Shown here piece after piece: positions 34,001 through 44,400 of a DNA stretch of 64,000 bases. The stretch lies in assembly GCF_028372415.1 (NCBI RefSeq), contig NC_092872.1:258627008-258691007 (forward strand), in the 5' to 3' direction. A program made the position numbers and the translations under genes. This DNA is from Notamacropus eugenii (Eukaryota; Chordata; Mammalia; Diprotodontia; Macropodidae). The notes beneath the pieces are model-generated. The model had not been told where the DNA came from. It ran no database searches and was given only the letters and a program-made list of their open reading frames with translations. The first letter of the stretch is position 1. Each line of letters opens with the position of its first letter.

Positions 34001-37000
34001 TCTGTCACTTATTACCTATGGCACATGTAGTACCGTAAGTACAGATTACCTATGTGACAGGGGAACTCCTTTCATGGTTCAGGTACATTTCCCCATGTGT
34101 AGTTAGATTGGATGGTTGATTACAGCTCTGAATCGATGAAAACACTATCATCTCTACTTTTAAAAAGAAGAAACTGAGGCAGACAGGGGCTTTGACTTGC
34201 CTAAAATGACACAATCCATAATAGCGGAACAAAACTTTGAAAGCAGAATTCTTCCAACCCCAAAGTTCTTCCATTCCCCAAATCCCCAGTAAGGGGGAAT
34301 GGGATTCCTGACTCCCCCCAGCCCATGTACTACAGCTACCTCTAGGCACACACATAGTGGCGATGCTGCCTGAAGTGAACAAAGGGTGTGTGGAAAGGTA
34401 GAGTCTACTTGGTAGGGACTGGCTCCTCAAGACAAACCTCCCACTCACGGCATCCCCTTCTCCATTTTCTTTTCTGCCTAGATGTGATGATGGTGGGACA
34501 GCACTGGACTTTTGCCTTTGATTTTTCCTTCATGAACCAAGATGAGGGGCTGGAAGGCGCCGAGCTTCGGCTCCAACTCTCCCCCTTGGGGGGGCCCCCG
34601 GCGGAGCCACCAATCCTGGTCGAGATATTTCACCAGCCAAGGTGGGAGGATGAGGACAGCGCCGACGCCTGCCTGGAGCGCCGCCAGCTGGCCTTGTTTG
34701 TAGCCACCGCCTCCCAAGTCACCTTCTCTTCCGATGGCATGGTCCTGGAGGTGACGGAACCCCTCAGCAAAGGGCTCAGGCCCCCGAGCAGCCCAGAGGA
34801 GATGCTAGCCTTAACTATGGAAGGGACAGACCGACTCAGTCAAGAGTGCAAGCGCCGGCCCCCAGAACCTCCAGTCTCTGACGTGCAGCTAATGCTCCAC
34901 TCCAAGGAGCAGAGGCGTCTGGGAAGCTCCACGCTGCTATGGGAGGCGGAGAGTTCGTGGAGGGCCAGGGAGGGCAGGATCTTACAGGAGAAAATCAAGA
35001 GGAACCCTCGACGGAGGAACGGGCTTGAAAACCGACAGTGTAGGAAAGTCAGATTTCAAGTGGACTTCAACCAGATAGGCTGGGGCTCGTGGATCATCTA
35101 CCCCAAGCAGTATGAAGCCTATCGTTGTGAGGGAGAATGTCCCAACCCCATGGAGGAGAGGTTTCAGCCGACCAATCACGCCTACATTCAGGTAGGGGCG
35201 GGGAAGAAGGGAGGGAGAGTTTGTGTTGGTGTGGTGGAGCAAGATGAGCGGGGTAAAAAACTCTGGTGGGAATCTAGTTGGGAGGCCATAGTTTGAGACC
35301 ACATTAATTCTTTTTCCTTCCTAAATTGGGGATTATCAGTCATTCCTTAAGCTGATCAATGGCCACTTAGCCTCTGAATATATAAATTATTTAAACTGGA
35401 GAACAGAAAAAAGTAGGTGAAGAAATATTAGCAAAGATGGACAGAAGAAAAAGGATGAATATAGTTTTGCTTGTTTTTAGTCATTTTTGGCCGTGTCCAA
35501 CTCTGCAATTCCTTTTGGGGTTTTCTTGGCAAAGATACAGGAGTTTGCTATTTCCTTTGCCAGTTTATTTTACAGATAAGAAATTAAGGTAAGCAGGGTT
35601 AAATGATTTGCCCAGGGTCACACAGCTAAGAAGTATCTACTAGACATTTAATAAAAGGATTTATTCTGTAAAACTTGGACTCTGTCAAAAGGTTGGACCC
35701 AAGGGCTTAGAAGGTCACATGTGGCCCCAAAGGCCACCGTTGAACTCAGGTCTTTCTGACTCCTGGCCTAGTGCTCTGTGTACTGTGGTGCCACCTAGCT
35801 GCCCCATGAATATGGCACTCCACCCTATTCTATCAGGTCAAATGGGGTCACTCATTTTTATAGTGCTTAATATTAAGTTTACATACACAACACAGTGTTC
35901 ACACAAACTCTGAGGTAGGTAAGGGAAAGCATTCTTGGTCCCATATTAGAGACTAAGAAACTGATGCTCAGAGTAAAAAATATTCCTCACCCAGGGGCAG
36001 CTAGGTGGTGCAGTAGATAGAGTACCAGTGCAGGAGTCAGGAGGACCTGAGTTCAAAATCTCACCTCAGACACTTCACACTCACTAGCTGTGGGACCTTG
36101 GGCAAGTCACTTAACCCCAACTGCCTCATCCTGGGTCATCTCCAGTCATCCTGATGAATATCTAGTCACTGGATTCAGATGGCTCTGGAGGAGAAGTGAG
36201 GCTGGTGACCTGCACAGCCCTCCCTCACTCAAAACAAAGTCAAGTGCAAGTCATGTCATTATTTCTCTGATGGCATGGTCTTTTTTGGCAATGAAGGACA
36301 AACACACACATTCCTCATCCAAGGCCACACAATTCAACCAATGTTCACTTAGGGCTCTGAAAGGTTAAGTGACCTTAGGATCACTCTCCTGGTTCACATA
36401 GCTAGTGTGTGCAAGACTAGAACCCAGAACCTAGGTCATCTTGACTGAGGCAGGTCTACAATTCACATTGCTTTCCTTTCCTCATCTGTTTTTCGGGATT
36501 ACACTACTTTTAAAACTTGCCTCAAAGGGTTGTTGTGGGGGAAAATGTCTGAACTCTGATGACCCAAAGGGAATTGCCACACAGTGGCTTGGTTAGATTT
36601 ATTTGTAGGCTGGACACAGGGTGCCACATCATGGTGGCAGCTCAATTCCAAAAATGGTCATGGTTTCTCTCCCTCATTCCACCTCTCCAAATGGATGCAT
36701 CACTGATATTTCCCTTTCCAAGGTAATGCAACCTCCCACAAGCATTTTCGGCAGCGTAGAATAATAATGAATAGAAGGCTAGCTAGCCTCAAAGGCGGGA
36801 AGTCCACTGACACATGCTGGCTGTGTGACCCTGGGCAAGTCCCAGTCTTCTAGTGGTGCTAATATACATTGGAAGGAGCTTTTCTCCAATGGGAATTCTT
36901 CCCTTATATGAACGGAATCACAGGTCCAGCCCCTAGTCCTGGTTCTGACCACATCGGAAGCTGTTTGGGATAACCAAGTCGCTTCCAGTTCTGACATACA

Positions 37001-37498
37001 CTGAATAAAATTCAAGTTATTTCTAAAAAACTGAAAACCAAAGTCCATGGGCTTGGGTAAGTTACTGGCTCCTCTATCGTCAGCATCAGGGGCCAATCCA
37101 AATGGGCCAATATATTGCTGAAATCTAGACTGTTGGCCCCTTTCTGCTCCGTGAACAAGAGACACCTGGCTGCTACTTTACTTAAAAATGCTCCTCTCTT
37201 TACCTATTTCTCTATCTGGAAACTCTCACTTTGGTTCTGTTTCGTCTAATGCAGTGATCAATCGCACCTCCTCCTGATTCTGTCTTACCTCAGTTGAGAA
37301 CAATATAATTCTGACCTGCCCTGCCCTTTTTCTCTCCCTCTGCAGAGTTTACTGAAGTTCTACCAGCCTCACCAAGTGCCCTCCACGTGCTGTGCTCCTG
37401 TGAAGACCAAGGCCCTCAGCATGCTGTATCTGGAGAATGGCAATGTCCTCTTGGATCATCACAAGGACATGATAGTGGAGGAGTGTGGGTGCCTCTGA
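30847..37498 (+). CDS. NODAL: NODAL, TGF-beta family morphogen (3 exons)
   Basis: Secreted TGF-beta ligand; acts through activin receptors with an EGF-CFC co-receptor to SMAD2/3 and FoxH1, driving mesendoderm formation and left-right asymmetry (family knowledge). The exons 30847-31009, 34482-35191 and 37346-37498 join to 341 codons (human NODAL 347). A signal peptide spans about 1-19 ([12 protein letters not shown]). The prodomain holds [20 protein letters not shown] and [13 protein letters not shown], all close to human. A basic cleavage site KRNPRRR ends at 233, leaving a 108-residue mature ligand with cystine-knot residues C241, C270, C274, C306, C307, C338 and C340 and the block [20 protein letters not shown]. 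All splice sites are GT-AG and all junctions keep frame. The protein has no N-X-S/T sequon. The gene looks intact. Confidence 0.98.
31060..31670 (+). repeat. Degenerate G/T-rich minisatellite in NODAL intron 1
   Basis: Phrases such as 'atctcccagggtttgggggt', 'ggtatctcagtgtcaagggt', 'agtatctcagactttgtgga', 'gctcagtgtccggggtgtcc' and 'gtgtccaaggtttggggtgc' recur at intervals of a few tens of bases. Units are far diverged and the period is irregular, so this is an old tandem array and not protein-coding. Confidence 0.55.
31740..32000 (+). promoter_or_regulatory. NODAL: NODAL asymmetric enhancer (ASE) candidate with paired FoxH1 sites
   Basis: Two copies of CAATCCACATC lie in the same orientation (FoxH1 octamers AATCCACA at 31854-31861 and 31936-31943), 82 bp apart in intron 1. 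A SMAD core AGAC follows at 31960-31963. In mouse the left-side asymmetric enhancer is in Nodal intron 1 and depends on a pair of FoxH1 (FAST) sites, providing Nodal auto-induction. Position, motif pair and spacing support orthology. A third octamer, TGTGGATT, lies in the opposite sense at 32872-32879. Enhancer bounds are approximate. Confidence 0.8.
32455..34225. other. NODAL intron 1, repeat-rich 3' half
   Basis: CORE-SINE pieces lie at about 32460-32590, 33670-33860 (antisense) and 33930-34210 ('gttcaaatgctatctctgtc', then antisense 'agaaactgaggcagacaggg'). An ancient block is at 32635-32720 and a T-to-A-rich L1-like tail at 32910-33050. No alternative NODAL exon seen. Confidence 0.6.
34482..35191 (+). 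CDS. NODAL: NODAL exon 2
   Basis: The acceptor TCTGCCTAG precedes the exon; the donor is CATTCAG|GTAGGG. It encodes residues 55-291: most of the prodomain, the basic cleavage site (KRNPRRR, ending at 233) and the first half of the cystine-knot domain up to HAYIQ. Phase in is 1, phase out is 0. Confidence 0.98.
35468..35807 (-). repeat. MAR1-type SINE, antisense, split by a MITE
   Basis: 'ttttggccgtgtccaactct', 'ggggttttcttggcaaagat', 'gcccagggtcacacagctaa' and, after the insert, 'tgaactcaggtctttctgac' and 'gccacctagctgcccc' make a complete antisense SINE. It lies in NODAL intron 2. Confidence 0.85.
35641..35739. mobile_element. hAT-type MITE fragment nested in SINE
   Basis: 'ggatttattctgtaaaactt', 'ggactctgtcaaaaggttgg' and 'aaggtcacatgtggcccc' match the family of the element at 4323-4523. 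It sits between two halves of one SINE, so it arrived later than that SINE. The ends are incomplete. Confidence 0.7.
35994..36310 (+). repeat. Full-length tRNA-derived SINE with long 3' body
   Basis: It begins GGGGCAGCTAGGTGGTGCAG, has GTTCAAAATC (B box), 'cttgggcaagtcacttaacc', and a body 'cagtcatcctgatgaatatc', 'ctctggaggagaagtgaggc', 'caagtgcaagtcatgtcatt', ending 'caatgaaggacaaacacaca'. NODAL intron 2. The same body occurs antisense at 27030-27225. Confidence 0.88.
36310..37345. other. NODAL intron 2, 3' half
   Basis: 36330-36550 is antisense/sense CORE-SINE debris. 36780-37060 has short SINE-like phrases ('gtgaccctgggcaagtccca'). The remainder shows nothing recognisable; the last 30 bp is the pyrimidine tract and TGCAG acceptor of exon 3. 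Confidence 0.55.
37346..37498 (+). CDS. NODAL: NODAL exon 3 (coding part)
   Basis: The acceptor CCCTCTGCAG precedes AGTTTACTGAAG. It encodes residues 292-341, with the CC pair (306-307), [19 protein letters not shown] and the terminal ECGCL, ending at TGA 37496-37498. It is almost identical to human NODAL here. Confidence 0.98.
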   Translation, partial: SLLKFYQPHQVPSTCCAPVKTKALSMLYLENGNVLLDHHKDMIVEECGCL

Positions 37499-37831
37499 AA
37501 AGACCACGCAGACACAATAGATTTGCAGGTCAGCTCAATTCAAATTCCCACTCTCTGCTGCTGGCAGGGTTCAGATGAATTGTGGAGGGGGCGAGGGCAG
37601 AGGGAGTAACACGGAAAGGATTCAGTGCCCACCTGAGTTGAAGTGAATCTGACTCGAGACAATCTTTGGACAGATAGAATGGAGCGTTTTAAGCTCCAGC
37701 TGTGGGGCTTGCCCTGTTTCTTCTTCATAGAATGGATCTGTTCTGATCTCTGAGGCTGGTACCCCAGAATGACATCAGAGCAGGCAGGTGTGTAAGCAGG
37801 AGCTGGTCTTTGCTAATGAACTCTATATATC

Positions 37832-37837
37832 AATAAA
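37832..37837 (+). terminator. NODAL: NODAL poly(A) signal
   Basis: AATAAA lies 334 bp after the NODAL stop codon and is the first canonical hexamer downstream, giving a short 3'UTR. An A-rich insert (37847-37873) bounded by GATTGAG repeats follows at once, which may overlap the cleavage region. Confidence 0.75.
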
Positions 37838-37879
37838 ATGATTGAGAAAAAAACAACAACAACAAAAAAAAACGATTGA

Positions 37880-40800
37880 GGTTCTTCCAGGTGGCTTTGG
37901 CCTTTAAAGGGAAGGATAAGAATCTTCTGTAGGAGGTTTGGGTAGAGAAGACTTTGGAAGATGGAAGTCAGAGTCCTGTTCCATCTTCACTGTGCTAGGG
38001 CTACTAAGGAAACACAATCTGCACCTGTCTGAAGGTGACAGTGTAGGTATTGCTTCATGTATCCTTGAAGTTGGTTTCTCAGCTGGTAAAGCCCAAATAA
38101 CCCTGGCCTATGGTCCTGATGACTAGGCTTCAATCAGCTCTGCCATTCATGAGCCATGGTCTTGGACAACTCAATTTCCCTCTATAGGCCTCAGTTTCCT
38201 CATCTGTAAAATGATAGGACTGCATGAAATTATTTCCAAGGCCTTTTCCTGTGCTGTGGTCTAAAGTGGTGATGTTTACAGGGCTGGAAGGGACCTTATG
38301 GACCAAGGAACACAATCCCCTCACTTTAACTGTGGAAGGAAACAGGCCTAGAGAGGTTGAGTGATTTGCTAATAAATGGTAGAGCTGTGCAGCTAGAGTG
38401 AGCTGAGGATGCCAACAAAACTTGCCTGGTGAGTTTAAGATAACTTACATTTCCATAGTGCTTAAAAGTTTACAAACTGCTCTTCCTTCACATCCTTTGA
38501 GGTATGTACGTATATTAAGCATTATCTCCATTTTACAGATGAAGAGACAAAGGGGTGAAGGAGAATACTGCCAGGAAGGGACATAATCAGGAAACTGCAC
38601 CCCCCCTCCCCCATCTCCTAGCTTCCTAAGGCCATGGCCCTTTCCACTGTAGCAGAGGATTTTATCTTTTTCCTGGATCCTTTAAATGTTATACTATTCT
38701 TCTCCACTGTTTCTCATGGGAAGTATGTGTTTGTAAAGCCAACTGGCCCTGGGTCCAGCCTAAACCTTTGCCTCGGTCCCACTGCCAGAGCCCAAGTTGT
38801 CTTTAGACCAGACTTTGTGGCACCATGGCAGAACTCTCACCTACGTGCCATAGCATGGTGGCTCCCAACACAAGGTCCCAAATCTTCCACTAGATCCCTC
38901 CCCACTTCTTTTATCCATCCACAGACAGGCAGCTGCCCATTTGGGGGTTGATCAAACGTCCATAAATCCTTTTCGTGAGGGTCTAGGACCTTCAATTAAT
39001 CCAACTGCAGAATAAACCTAGAATTCCCCCCAGGTTCTTCAAAAAGTTGACTTAATTAAGTGTTAGTTCCAGTAGGAATGATCCAGAGGAGCAGCAGCCC
39101 TAGCTAACTAGGGGGAGATTGGATTTGCATCTCTCTGGCTAGCTGTGAACTCAATACCCCCAGTCATCATCAGATCTGATCCAGCCAGCCACCACCTGGA
39201 CTAAATGGAGATGGTGTCCAAGGCTGGAAAGGATTTTGCATTTGATACCACTCAGCTCACAGGGCAGCCTTTCTCTCTGCTTTGGCTTAGCTTGCAGTCA
39301 AGAATGCAGGCATCTGGATTATTCTCACAAATAACAGACCAAATTATACATATAAACTCAAATAAAACATGGGGCTGAGAAAGAATCCCACTCCAAAAGC
39401 TTTCACAACTCACAGGGCCTCCAGAGAAGCACACAGTTCCAGAACAGGAAGTTGGAAGTCATTCTATTTGTGGCCACAGTGAGGCATGCTGACAGCAGAC
39501 CTACTCTCCAGGGGAACTTGGAGCCTTGATAACAAGACATATCTTCATGGAAAGCTGAGAACTCCAGCTGAAGGTGATCACACCATACAAAATGTCTAGC
39601 ACACTAACCCTTGAAGTGGACTATGTCCTGCTCTTGGGTGAGAGGATCAAACTGAGTCAGGACTGGAGAAGGGGAAAGGGGGTAGGGGGCAGTCCCTCCC
39701 ACCATATTAGGCTGGAGATATCACCTAGACACCAAGTTTCCTCTTCTCAGAAAAGCTGCCCTTCTACATGTCCCTGTACCAAGGTTCCTTCTGAAAGGAT
39801 ATGAAATGGGTGGGGTTGAGTCTGCCTCGAAGAGCCATCTTGTGTCTACTTGAGCAGCCAGACGCTCAAAATGAAACCTAAGGCAAAAGGGCCACTGGAC
39901 ACAGAGCAAAGCCAAGACATTGGCTAGTATTTAGTAACTGGCAAAGTCCTCGAGGCAATCAGCTACAATCTTGGCTCCAAGTGCCACAGCGGGGCCAAGC
40001 AATATCACAGAGTACCTATTGGCAAGCCTACCACATGGGGAGAAGGGTAAGAAAGGGAGTGGGACCAAAAAGGGACACAGGAGAAGGGGCACCCAAGGCA
40101 AGCAGTGATCCAATTCCATTGTGCACCAGGCCCACAGGTAATGCTACCTGTCTCCTAGAAAGCTCCCACCAATCAGGCAATACTCCTTCCATCACCATCT
40201 GTGGTTCTGAGGTTGTAAAAGATGATGATACATGCTAATGTCCTCTACAACTAGCAGGGCTGTCAGGCTAGGAGGAGTCACCTCAGCCCCCAGGCCAGCA
40301 GTCTGGGAAGCATGGCAGATTTGAGGTCAGATCCCACCTTGACTTTGTGATCTGGGACAAGGTAAACATGCCCTCTCTGAGCCTGCTACTTCCTCTGGAA
40401 AAGAGATGGGGCAAAAGATGCTGAAGGTGCCTTTTCTGGCTCTGAATCTATGGTGCAATAATTATTTCCATGGAGACTCTAAAATTTACAAAGCCCAACT
40501 TGATGAGGTAGGTAATTACAGAAGTAGCCTTGTTTTCAGATGAGGGGCCAAAGGTTACTAGAAGAGAAATAAAGTCTTGCTATGGGGCCAGATTCAAATA
40601 CAGGTCTCCAGACTCCCAAGTCCAATTCACCAAAATACTGCTCAGTTTGCCAAGCTTTCACAGCTAATATTGGAGCAAAGATCTGAACGCCAACTCAATC
40701 CACTACTACATTATCACGTCCTGGACTGTACACTAAGGTGGACTAACTGTGCTCCCCATCACTGAGAATTCTCAGAAATCAAGGCTATGCTCCAGCCTTT

Positions 40801-41480
40801 TTTACTGGAAAAAAGACTAAACCCATGGGATCATTTAGATTTATCTCCTCTACGAAAAAGAAAAATCCCATTGACAAAAGCCTCTTTCCCCATACTAATG
40901 TTGTGAGATATGACAACAGGGAGTTCCGGAAGGGGTTTATGTGGGGCCCTCATCCAGGTAATGCTTCTTACACACGTGAGAGATGTCACCAAGCATGACT
41001 TTATGTGAAGGGCAGAGGGAGGTTTAAGGTAAATCCTAAATCAGGCTTTGGCTGAGGAACACTGAAGGAAGCACAACTTCCCAAAAAGGATATGACAAAT
41101 CACATTTTACAAGGTGCTTTTCCTCACAACAACACTGCAGAATAGGTGCTGTGATATTAGCCCCATTTTACAATTTACAAGGCTCAGTGGCAAAGGGATT
41201 TGTTCATGTGTGAGCACACAGCTACTAAGCTTTGAGTTGCTTCTTGAACCCAGGGCTACTGACCCCAAGGCTAGTGGTCTTTCTCCAATACTGGCCTGCC
41301 TCTCTTGAGTCACACTCCATCTTCAAGAGCTCTACTGATGCGTCAGTCTGGAGTGTCAGGCTCAAAGAAGGTTGTCAGCTTTCCCCAAATACCTTCCACA
41401 TTCTAACAAAGGCTCCCAAGATGCTAACAATTGATATAGTGTGCAGGGGGAAAAAACAATCCAAAGCCAAGCTTTTAGTC
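37880..41480. other. Spacer between convergent NODAL and EIF4EBP2
   Basis: CORE-SINE pieces lie at about 38115-38270, 38275-38400 (antisense), 38435-38570, 40305-40460, 40465-40620 and 41105-41310 (antisense). 38620-40240 is largely free of recognisable repeats and carries no clear coding exon; it could hold downstream NODAL elements, but I have no motif evidence. Confidence 0.55.
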
Positions 41481-41486
41481 AAGATC

Positions 41487-41492
41487 TTTATT
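41487..41492 (-). terminator. EIF4EBP2: Distal EIF4EBP2 poly(A) signal candidate
   Basis: TTTATT on the plus strand gives AATAAA on the minus strand, in GATCAATAAAGATCTTG. An alternative minus-strand AATAAA lies at 46656-46661. The distal choice leaves about 3.6 kb to the NODAL poly(A) signal, close to the short gap between these genes in human. Inference from spacing and motif. Confidence 0.55.
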
Positions 41493-44400
41493 GATCTAAC
41501 AGCAACCATTGGTGAGAGTTTTTCTGTTTCCAATACCAGTTGGTTTTGAAAAACAATTAAAATAAAAACAAAAGCAAAAACCCACAAAACCCATGGAATT
41601 ATACAGAAGCGCCTAAAGGCCTTGGCTGGCAGCCTCTGATTTCCATCCAGAACGATAATGTAAAGGAAGAGACAGGGAAAGATGAGTGGATAAGGAGGTG
41701 ACTGGGGCAAGGGAGGTGGTTTCAGCACAATTTCTGGCTAGCCATAGCTTTGTGATTCAGAATGGCACTGAAGAAAAAGGGGCAAGAGAACAAGAGGGTC
41801 AAGCTGGATTGGGCAGAGGAATAAGCATTTTCTTTATAAAAGATTATTAAAAAGAAGCTTAAAATGGTCACCCAACACGCAAGTGTCCTTTGGGTTCTCC
41901 AAGACACCTTCAAGGCCTACCTCACCCCCCTCAGTAAGAGGGTGGCTTCACCAAGGTAGAAAATAGATGGATTCCATCTTGAGGTGAAGGAAAGGCACTG
42001 GATCACCAATGCCCGGTGATACTAACACAGACATGGGGAAGTTAGTAAGTGGGAGGGACCATTCATCCTGCTCATCTAATCTGATCTAGAGCCTATATAT
42101 AAAATGGGGCTTGTCCCAGTTTCAAGTAAATTGCCCTTGGCACAGGTGGGTTTGTTTTGTTTTGTTTTTTTAAGATCATGACTAAAGAGTTGGGAAGGAA
42201 CATGGGGGCTAGAATGGGCATGCCACACTTGCTTGATTCATGAAGTATTCCAAGCCTGGGATGTTGAGTAATAACTTCAGTTTCAAGAACCAACGCTCTC
42301 TAACACTGACAAGGAGTCTTCCCTCTCAAGAATCTCATTTGGCCTGAGGATTTTCAAGCTTCCAAGCATCTTTCCACCTGCTCCAATTGTTAGATAGGGA
42401 ATAGAGGAAGAATTTAACTGCCTTAGAGGGACTAGAGGAAGAGTTTAATTGCCTTAGGGAACTTGTTTCATCTCCGTTCCATTCCCCAAAGCCTCAGGTT
42501 TTCTATTCTGGCATCCCAGATATAAAATGCAGTCTGCCAGGTCTGCAGAGTTTAAGCAAAGGGGAAGCATAGGAAGATTAACATGAGAACCAAAAGACCT
42601 TTCCTGTATGTGAGCTTTAACAAAAGGAATCAACTTCTAGGACCAGCCCAAAGGAAGCAGTTAATATTCCCCAGAGAATAAATGGGAAAATAAATATTCC
42701 ATGTACCAACCAAATTCTTGTAGTTTGGGGTGGGGCGGGGTAGGGAAATGTACAATTTTTACTTGGCCTTCAGTCTAATGTCAAAAGAACCTCAATTCCA
42801 AAACAAAAGCCACAAGCAAAATAGGAACAAGACTTAAGCTCCTGGGAACTGGGACGGACCCACATTTTCTCAGCTCCAAGTCCATCTTCATTTAGGGAAA
42901 ACAAAAAGCTACAAGTTATAGTGATGGTCAAAGCCCGTCAAAGTTCAGAATCAAAATCGATTCCTAAAAATGAAGAACTCATCTCAAATGAATCCCTTCT
43001 ACCCCTCCGTAAATGTGATTGGGTTATGCAGATTAATAAAGAGCCCTCCAACTGCCCAAGACCTATGGTCCAGAGATGTGCAAAGTGGGGAAAGCTCTGA
43101 ACCAGTGAGATGGGAGCAGGGGAAGGGCTTTGCTTTACTCTGTGGAATGATTGCCAAAGGAAGGGGAGGCCTCTAATTCCAACACTGCATTGGAGGTAAG
43201 ACACTACCCTCTGAGGGCCAATACAGCCAACAGGAGACAGATTTCCCTCCTGCCACTTCTGTAGTTAAGAGCATAAGGCAAAGTGCCAACAAAGGGTTGA
43301 AGAGCAAGGAACCCCAAAGTAATTGCTCCAACAGCTAAGCATCCAATTTGGGAAGAAAAGAGAAGGAACTTGAGAAAGAATTCCCATCTAAATAGTCACA
43401 AAGACACCTCTACATGAAGCACCTGGGAATTTCAAATGGGTGCAACTCTTGCACACAGCAGACACTCAAAAAATAAGTATCTGACTGGCTGAATGACCAA
43501 GAAACCGAGCCTGGGGACAGAAACCAGGCCACTTTGCAGCAGTCATGGCTCCAAGCTTCAAAGGAAACGCTGATGTAGCACAAGCGCATTGCTGTGGATG
43601 GTCCAACGAAAGGACCCTCTTTTAAAGTTTCAACACAATATCAAGGGGCCACTAGGCACATTGGAATTGACACTATTAAGCCCTTCTTTCCCACAAATGG
43701 CAGAAGATGCTGGATCTGATTACTGACAAAGAAGAAGCAAAAGCAAGGAATAATTAGAAGTCATGGAACACCAGCTCAAAGTCTTTAGTAATCAGTAAAC
43801 ATTAATACTCAAGCATGTAAAATACTCCATTTTTAATGCAGGAACCCTAAAACTTGTGAGGTGGACAAAAATGTCTGCTGAGAAAAGCAAGTACCTTATA
43901 AAGTTCAACCTAGGCAAAGAGGCTGGTCTCACTTTAAAAACAAACATCTACCAAAACAACGTAAGAGTTTTAACTGGAAAACTGGGGTATGGCAGAAGAG
44001 GTCTTCAGGTATAGCCGAGCACTTCAGGCGTTTACTCTACTCTCAAACTGATAGAGCGCTTTTGCCCCAAATCCTGCCCTATTTCAGTCTAAATCCCAGT
44101 AGGGTGCTTCCTCAATCTCTGCTCATTCTAATTTTTGATATTCTTTCCTGGGCTTGGCAAACCAAACAATTTTCTATGTTTCTGACCTGGCTTCTTGCTT
44201 GCCATGTCTGCTTCTGCTCAGATCCAGATCTCCCACCTGGGGTCACTACTTATTGATTCTGATTTGAACCTGCATTGCTCCCTCAACGCAATTAGTCTGA
44301 CCATAACTCCTCAGAAGGAATGGCCAGAATTCCCTTGAACTGGCAATTCCTGAGTCACAGTCATGAGATCTAGAATGGAAGGGACATTAGAGGCATCTGG

